From positions 1 to 9,783 of the forward strand of contig NZ_JOAG01000086.1 of assembly GCF_000725485.1 (NCBI RefSeq): a DNA stretch of 9,783 nt, in the 5' to 3' direction. The position numbers and the translations under genes are program-made. Origin of the DNA: Nonomuraea candida. Lineage in GTDB: Bacteria; Actinomycetota; Actinomycetes; Streptosporangiales; Streptosporangiaceae. The notes beneath the pieces are model-generated. The model made no database searches and was not told where the DNA came from. It was given only the letters and a program-made list of their open reading frames with translations. Of the stretch, positions 6,042 through 9,783 are shown in pieces; position 1 is the first letter of the stretch, and each line of letters starts with the position of its first letter.

Positions 6042-6315
6042 CGGTGCAGCGATGCTTCGCCACCAAGGACGAGATGCTCGCCTTCGCCCTGCGCCACATC
6101 ACCGAACGCATCACCGCGGAGGGCCAGGATGAGATCGGCGCCTCCGCCGCCAAGGAGTCGGCGGTGACTCTGCTCACCGCCGACCCTGCGTACGCTCGCC
6201 CTGCTCGGACACCGCCCCACCGTGCCCGCCCGACATCCTGACCAGCCGCATCGACGACCTGCTCCTGCAATCATCCCAGCCGAACCGACCGACCTCATGG
6301 ACCGCGAGCGCGTGA
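6020..6315 (+). pseudogene. TetR-family regulator remnant
   Basis: The stretch GAVQRCFATKDEMLAFALRH, followed by ITERITAEG, is typical of the end of the TetR helix-turn-helix (VSxGAVQRxFxTKDEML) and the first helix of the ligand domain. The DNA-binding N-terminus upstream is missing, and so is the normal central domain. After ESAVTLLTADPA the sequence continues protein-like in two other frames: LRTLALLGHRPTVP, then PPDILTSRIDDLLLQ up to a TGA at 6313-6315. I read this as a degraded gene with at least two frameshifts. The TetR assignment of the first part is fairly good; the assignment of the downstream pieces to the same gene is weaker. Confidence 0.5.
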
Positions 6316-6775
6316 GGGCACCTGGCGAGCGCGACGCCAGCGCTGCGCCCGTCACACCAACGTCCGTGGACGTGACCCCGCCGCCACCTTCCAGCCGGTG
6401 GCTCTCTGTGAGCGGCGCCGCCTTGCGATGTGGATCAGCAGGATGGAGCCAAGAGATTGCGGGATGATCAAGGCTGTCTTCAACTCCTTGAGCAGGGTCC
6501 TTCACGTACTCCACAGGGCTGCTCGGCTCCGGCTTCTGCGCTCTGGATGTGGTTGCTACCGCCCATCCATCATGAGATCCCCTGGAGTAACAGATGCATG
6601 TCCGGCACCCCTCACCGACGACCCCGCCGAGGCACTTGCCTCGCTCGCATGAACGGAATGCCCCTACCCCTGAGCGAGTGGCCGCATGGCCGCCGAAGAT
6701 GATGGATCAAGTGTTCCGTCCGCGGGTGTCCCGCGGGCGAGCGAAGGTGGGGTCTTTCTGCGATGATGAACGTCT
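6316..6775. other. Non-coding stretch with no supported gene
   Basis: Several short plus-strand frames occur (for example 6398-6652, 6430-6702), but none has a ribosome binding site, a recognisable domain or convincing codon bias. They are mutually overlapping and probably decayed sequence. The only clear structure is CCGCGGG/CCCGCGG (6720-6726 and 6730-6736), a 7-bp stem with a TGT loop 40 bases before the membrane protein start. It could be an operator or the terminator of a lost gene. Confidence 0.4.
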
Positions 6776-7597
6776 ATGCGAAGATTGGGCACTCTGGGGC
6801 GAGCCGCGGCGGCCGGAGCGATCGTTGGCGCGGTTGAAGGCGTGCTGTACGTCACCGCTGAAGGCATCGCCATCTTCCATGCCTTCGCCGCCTTGCTTCT
6901 CCCGATCCCTCTCGGCGTCATCTTGACCAGGTGGTTCCGGGTTCACCGGGCCCCTTGGGTGGCTCTCCTGGGGACCTGTGCCTTCGCCGCGCTCGGCCCT
7001 GCGATGATCGCCCTTGCCCCTGGCCCCTCGATCACCGGCTTGCCACGGGCGTTCTCCGGTCTGCCGATCCTGCTGGCGGGGGCCATCGGTTATGCGATCG
7101 CCGGCTACGTGCTCGCTCGCGTCAGGTGGTGGTGGCCCGTGCTGTGCGCGGCCCTCGGCATGGGCGTATTCGTCACAACGGTGCTGCAAAGCCGCCCTTG
7201 GCTCGTCAACTGGCATGAGGAGCGCGCCCTGGCAGCCGTTGACATACCGCTGCTCGGCCTCCCGGGTCAGGCGCCCGTATGGGTCGAGATCGAGCACGAC
7301 CCCCACGAAACCTTCGTCTTTCTCGATTTCAGTTCCAGCGCGGTCACCCTCCACGCGGTCGCGTCGCACGGCCCGCAGGCGGCGTGCGAGAAGCCGTACC
7401 CGGGCGAGCGGCCCTCCCCTTGCCGGCGGCTGATGCCGGAGCAGTGGATCCGCGAGCACGGGCTCGGCGGGGTTACCCTGTTCGGCGTTCGGCACGGTGT
7501 TCTCGTCGAGATCAACAGCCCGTCACAGGGACAGGCGGTGGCCACCCTCAGCAGCCTTGCCCCGACAACGGCAGCGGCACTCGCCTGGTCCCGCTGA
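6776..7597 (+). CDS. Multi-pass membrane protein with C-terminal extracytoplasmic domain
   Basis: A 273-residue protein of unknown function. Hydrophobic segments at about 9-27, 32-50, 60-80, 97-116 and 118-137 suggest four or five membrane spans in the N-terminal half. The C-terminal half (about 140-273) is soluble, with two cysteines (C204 and C216), and probably lies on one face of the membrane. I recognise no catalytic motif. The start is ATG at 6776; no good Shine-Dalgarno precedes it. ATG-ATG at 6763-6768 in another frame opens a 24-codon frame overlapping the start, so the real initiation signal is unclear. The antisense frame of the long minus-strand ORF enters the last 331 bases of this gene, but the membrane-helix pattern supports this strand as coding. 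Confidence 0.65.
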   Translation: MRRLGTLGRAAAAGAIVGAVEGVLYVTAEGIAIFHAFAALLLPIPLGVILTRWFRVHRAPWVALLGTCAFAALGPAMIALAPGPSITGLPRAFSGLPILLAGAIGYAIAGYVLARVRWWWPVLCAALGMGVFVTTVLQSRPWLVNWHEERALAAVDIPLLGLPGQAPVWVEIEHDPHETFVFLDFSSSAVTLHAVASHGPQAACEKPYPGERPSPCRRLMPEQWIREHGLGGVTLFGVRHGVLVEINSPSQGQAVATLSSLAPTTAAALAWSR

Positions 7598-7708
7598 CCT
7601 GCGGCATCCGCGAACTCCACGCGGTCGATATCAGCGGCGGCCGGCCCGAGCCGACCCCGACGCCGACCAAGAGCAACCCGCCGCAGGGCAGGAACGACCC
7701 TCGTACAG

Positions 7709-7738
7709 GGGGTCTGTCCAGGAGACCGTACAGACCCC
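7709..7738. terminator. 9-bp stem-loop between convergent genes
   Basis: GGGGTCTGT (7709-7717) and ACAGACCCC (7730-7738) are exact reverse complements around a 12-base loop. The hairpin lies 111 bases after the plus-strand membrane gene and just beyond the last SGNH-like codons of the minus-strand chimera. That is where a shared terminator for convergent genes is expected. No U-tract is evident on either side. Confidence 0.5.
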
Positions 7739-8638
7739 GGGGCGGCGGCCATCCGGTCCCGGTAGGCGAGTTGCCGGCACCATCCGATCGCCGCGTTCAG
7801 GTGGGAGGCGATGATAAGTCTGGCGAGTGTGTCGGCTATGGCCTCGGCTCCCACGTCGTTGAGATGGATGTGATCGCCGGAGTCGTAGGCGGGCCGCAGG
7901 ACGGTCGGCGCGGCTGGGTCATGCAACGGGCGATCCAGGTCTGCGACCCGATCGCTGGCCGCGATCAGCTCGGTGAGCTGTGCGGCGCGCACGGGATCGC
8001 CGATCACCCGTACCGGACGGGCCGCTTGCGGAGGGCCGGCCAGCAGGTCGGCGTAGCGGTCCAGGTAGTGGCCGAGCGCGCTGGAGGCGCCCTCTTCGAG
8101 AGCGTCGAGCACGGCCAGGTGTTCCAGCAGCGAGGACATCTCTTCCATGCCGATGCCGATGCCGGCGCCGGTGGCGAGCCTCTCGTAGGCGGCCAAGGTC
8201 AGCAGCTTGCCCATACGGCGGCGCCAGACCTCCCGCAGCGCGTGCGACATCAGCGGCAGCGCCCCGGCCTCGTCGGCGACGTCGGCGACGATGGCGGCCG
8301 TCAGCGTCCGCTCCACCGTCAGCCCCCCGGCCTCGCGCAGGGCAGTGGTGAGCTCGCGGTGCTCGGCACAGCGGCCGTAAAAGTCGGCGCGCACCGCGAT
8401 CACCACGCCCGTCCCGCTTTGTGGTTGCCGCGCCTGGAGCAGCAGATCAGTGAACCGCGCGCGGTCGCGCTGGTCGTGGCAGAGCGTGAACACCTCCTCG
8501 AACTGATCGACCACGCTCAGCGCACCGCCCTCGCCCGCGAGGAGCCGTTCGGCGTGGCGCATCGGGTGCTCGCCCGGGGTGAGGACCCGGATCTCCCCCC
8601 ACGAGCCGGCGTTCCCACCGCCGGCTTGCACGAAGGCC

Positions 8639-8662
8639 AGCACGACGGGCAGCACGACGGGC
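8639..8662. repeat. Two tandem 12-bp units inside the HTH coding part
   Basis: AGCACGACGGGC occurs twice in direct tandem (8639-8650 and 8651-8662). On the minus strand it gives the in-frame duplication LPVVLPVV, where related HTH-STAND proteins, as I recall them, have a single LPVV. It is probably a replication-slippage duplication. Confidence 0.8.
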
Positions 8663-8841
8663 AGCGACGCCAGACGCTCACCCGCCGCCGCCTGCGACAG
8701 CGTGGTGACCGAATAGCCCGCCCGCCTGGCCATCTCCCGATAGGTGAGGCCGCCCGCCTCCTGGCGGAGTCGGCGTAACTCGGAGGCGAAGCGGTGAACC
8801 GGCCCCGCCGCCGGATCCACAGGACTTTCGCGACGGCCCAC

Positions 8842-9255
8842 GGCGAGGCCACCCCTCTTCACTGCGGTGATGCGGACGCCTCGGCCGCCACCGGCTCGAC
8901 GGGGCGCGGACAGGATCCCATTTTCGAGAAACCTCATTGTTTGCCTGCCTGAGCAGGGCTGCCGAACAATCCCATCGCCATGATCCTGATGTCACGGGGC
9001 CGCGGCGGACAAGCGGTCAAGGAGATGGCGCGCACAAGTGCTTCGAGACCCGCGAGTGGCAGAGGCGGTGACGCAGCCGCACCACCACGCGAGTCAGAGA
9101 GAAAACTCGAGCACGCCCGGTCAGCGCTCCGCGCCGGCGAGCCGGGCCCCTTCAGCCCGCGCGACTGCTGGAGATCTCCCCGGCTCCGCCACGACGATCC
9201 GAGCGATGGTTACTACGGGCCGTCGCCGATCCGATCAGCAAAGGAGAACATCTCA
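8842..9255. other. Divergent upstream region with no supported gene
   Basis: This region separates the minus-strand HTH chimera (start 8841) from the plus-strand secreted protein (start 9256). Open frames cross it in both directions, including an in-frame upstream extension of the secreted protein to 8980 and of the HTH ORF to 8937. The signal peptide start and the ribosome binding sites argue against both extensions. Promoters for both genes are expected here, but I see no convincing -10/-35 pair or strong palindrome. Confidence 0.4.
9242..9247 (+). promoter_or_regulatory. Ribosome binding site AGGAGA fixing the start at 9256
   Basis: AGGAGA sits eight bases before ATG 9256, and the signal peptide begins at that ATG. 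This decides against the longer in-frame reading from 8980. Confidence 0.7.
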
Positions 9256-9723
9256 ATGCGCACCAACCTCGCGACCCGGGCCGGGCTGCTGGGCGCCGCC
9301 TCGGCGGCGGCCCTGTCCATGGCCATGTCCATGGCCTCGGCCCCCGCCCAGGCGGCCGGCATCACGCTTCAGGCTTCAGCTGCCGCCGCGTCGAGCTCGG
9401 TCCAGAGGGTTGAGGCGGTCTTCGGCCAGGCGGCGGCCAAACGCGCCAAGTGGGTCACCCTCAAGCACCAGTCGAAGCGGGACAACATCTGGAGCGTGGT
9501 CTGGGATCGCAAGTACGGGCACCGGGTGATGCAGGTCAAGGCCCGCTGCTGGGGCAAGGGCCAAACCATGCGCACCGTATTCGAGTACCGGAACCGGTGG
9601 GGGGCCTGGAGGATCATGAAGACGGCCAAGTGGCCCTGCGACGGCACTCCCCGCTACCTGCGCGTCACCAACGCCGGGCACAAGTGTCAATGGCCTTTGA
9701 GTTCTCCCCGTAGACGGCCTTGA
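9256..9723 (+). CDS. Small secreted basic protein, C-terminus replaced by an IS21-like end
   Basis: A 155-codon frame with a clear signal peptide: MRTNLATRAG, an Ala/Met-rich core and an APAQA cleavage site near residue 33. The mature part is basic and aromatic (RAKWVTLKHQ, DNIWSVVWDRKYGHRVMQVK, RNRWGAWRIMKTAKWPCDG) with three cysteines at 98, 128 and 144. I do not recognise the family; it resembles small exported actinomycete proteins of unknown role. Codon 143 (AAG) is the last ordinary codon: the TG of an IS21-like end starts exactly at codon 144 (9685), so residues 144-155 (CQWPLSSPRRRP) are encoded by the insertion. Little may be lost, because the preceding RVTNAGHK could be close to the natural end. 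The signal peptide contains the short direct repeat CCATGGCC twice. Secretion is likely; function is unknown. Confidence 0.7.
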   Translation: MRTNLATRAGLLGAASAAALSMAMSMASAPAQAAGITLQASAAAASSSVQRVEAVFGQAAAKRAKWVTLKHQSKRDNIWSVVWDRKYGHRVMQVKARCWGKGQTMRTVFEYRNRWGAWRIMKTAKWPCDGTPRYLRVTNAGHKCQWPLSSPRRRP

Positions 9724-9783
9724 GATGTCCCCGCTGGCGGCCACGGTGTTCTCCCCAACGGCGGCCAGTTATCTCCCCACCGT
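9685..9783. mobile_element. IS21-family element, terminal region running off the window
   Basis: From TG at 9685 the sequence shows four regularly spaced repeats. GGCC starts at 9692, 9716, 9739 and 9763 (24, 23, 24 bases apart). C/GTCCCC starts at 9704, 9727, 9751 and 9773 (23, 24, 22 apart). On the other strand they read GGGGAGAAC or GGGGACATC followed by TGGCCGCC-like blocks. Multiple terminal repeats of this size, an end beginning with TG, and this consensus are typical of IS21 elements, where the IstA transposase binds them. The istA/istB genes should lie beyond 9783. Only about 99 bases are visible, so the family call rests on the repeat pattern. Confidence 0.7.
9692..9778. repeat. Four 23-24-bp direct repeats at the IS end
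   Basis: Unit consensus is roughly GGCC, 7-10 variable bases, then T(T/G)(C/T)TCCCC. The period of about two helical turns places the units on one DNA face, as expected for cooperative binding of several transposase monomers. Confidence 0.75.

Larger units (their letters stand above)
7267..8841 (-). pseudogene. HTH-STAND NTPase-SGNH hydrolase deletion chimera
   Basis: A 524-codon open frame from GTG at 8841 (VGRRESPVDP; GAGGGG ten bases upstream). Residues 16-75 are an Xre-like helix-turn-helix (LTYREMARRAGYSVTTLSQA, then GERLASLP) typical of actinomycete HTH-nSTAND-WD40 proteins. Residues 84-222 are nSTAND1 NTPase pieces: Walker-B-like ALSVVDQFEEVFTLCHD (107-123), VVIAVRADFYGRCAEH (146-161), GALPLMSHALREVWRRR (193-209). 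The segment between HTH and Walker B that should hold the Walker A GxxGxGKS loop is absent, and about 20 residues seem lost at 170-172. After AAYERLATGAG the frame enters an unassigned segment (232-297), then an SGNH hydrolase end (298-345) with YDSGDHIHLND, its catalytic DxxH being D323 and H326. Beyond about 345 it crosses a hairpin and runs antisense to the membrane gene. It cannot be a working STAND ATPase; a frame-preserving decayed mosaic is most likely. Confidence 0.6.

Noticed and set aside
6398..6652. 84-codon plus-strand frame in the non-coding stretch
   Set aside because: No ribosome binding site, odd Arg/Cys-rich composition, and three mutually overlapping alternatives of similar quality.
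7598..7700. Plus-strand reading DISGGRPEPTPTPTKSNPP after the membrane gene
   Set aside because: A Pro/Thr linker-like run but no start, no ribosome binding site and no domain; it could be a gene remnant but cannot be supported.
7279..8778. 499-codon plus-strand open frame opposite the HTH-STAND-SGNH ORF
   Set aside because: No recognisable domain. The HTH, DQFEE and DxxH motifs are all on the minus strand, and long antisense frames are expected at this GC content.

Overview
The window is GC-rich DNA with strong third-position G/C bias, frequent GTG/TTG starts and exported Ala-rich small proteins. It contains an HTH-STAND regulator of the kind common in filamentous actinomycetes. I infer a Streptomyces- or Streptosporangiales-like actinobacterium; nothing fixes the genus. 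It looks like an accessory region scarred by insertion sequences: three IS types (IS630-like at the left edge, a complete IS5-like element inside, an IS21-like end at the right edge) sit among several broken genes. I see no rRNA, tRNA or CRISPR array.

Left part (1-2500). The first codons of an IS630-type transposase run off the left edge on the minus strand. A small secreted protein of unknown function follows (405-734, minus), with a stem-loop terminator behind it. An apparently intact 1,019-bp IS5-family element lies at 894-1912 with a CTAG target duplication, near-perfect terminal inverted repeats and a start-codon hairpin that buries the ribosome binding site. Next, on the minus strand, is a frameshifted, internally deleted copy of a small four-Cys secreted protein family.

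Middle (2500-5750). Two plus-strand genes form a short sugar-phosphate unit: a 6-phospho-3-hexuloisomerase-type SIS protein (2909-3517) and a triosephosphate-isomerase-like protein (3596-4366) that keeps the catalytic Asn/Lys/His/Glu but differs at several otherwise conserved positions. Both are probably isomerases acting on phosphorylated sugars. No hexulose-phosphate synthase is present, so the substrate is open. Convergent to them is a two-gene minus-strand operon (5641 to 4485) of intact secreted four-Cys proteins. Its leader closely resembles the leader of the broken copy at 2498, so these genes appear to have been duplicated with their control region.

Right part (5750-9783). Remnants of a TetR regulator (plus) and of an unidentified minus-strand gene lie in a largely non-coding stretch. 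A multi-pass membrane protein (6776-7597, plus) follows, convergent to a long minus-strand ORF (8841 to 7267). That ORF fuses an HTH domain, a STAND NTPase lacking its Walker A region, an unassigned segment and the C-terminal end of an SGNH hydrolase. It reads as a deletion chimera whose last third runs into an intergenic hairpin and then antisense to the membrane gene. Finally a small secreted basic protein (9256 onward) has its C-terminus replaced at codon 144 by the end of an IS21-like element, recognisable by four 23-24-bp terminal repeats.
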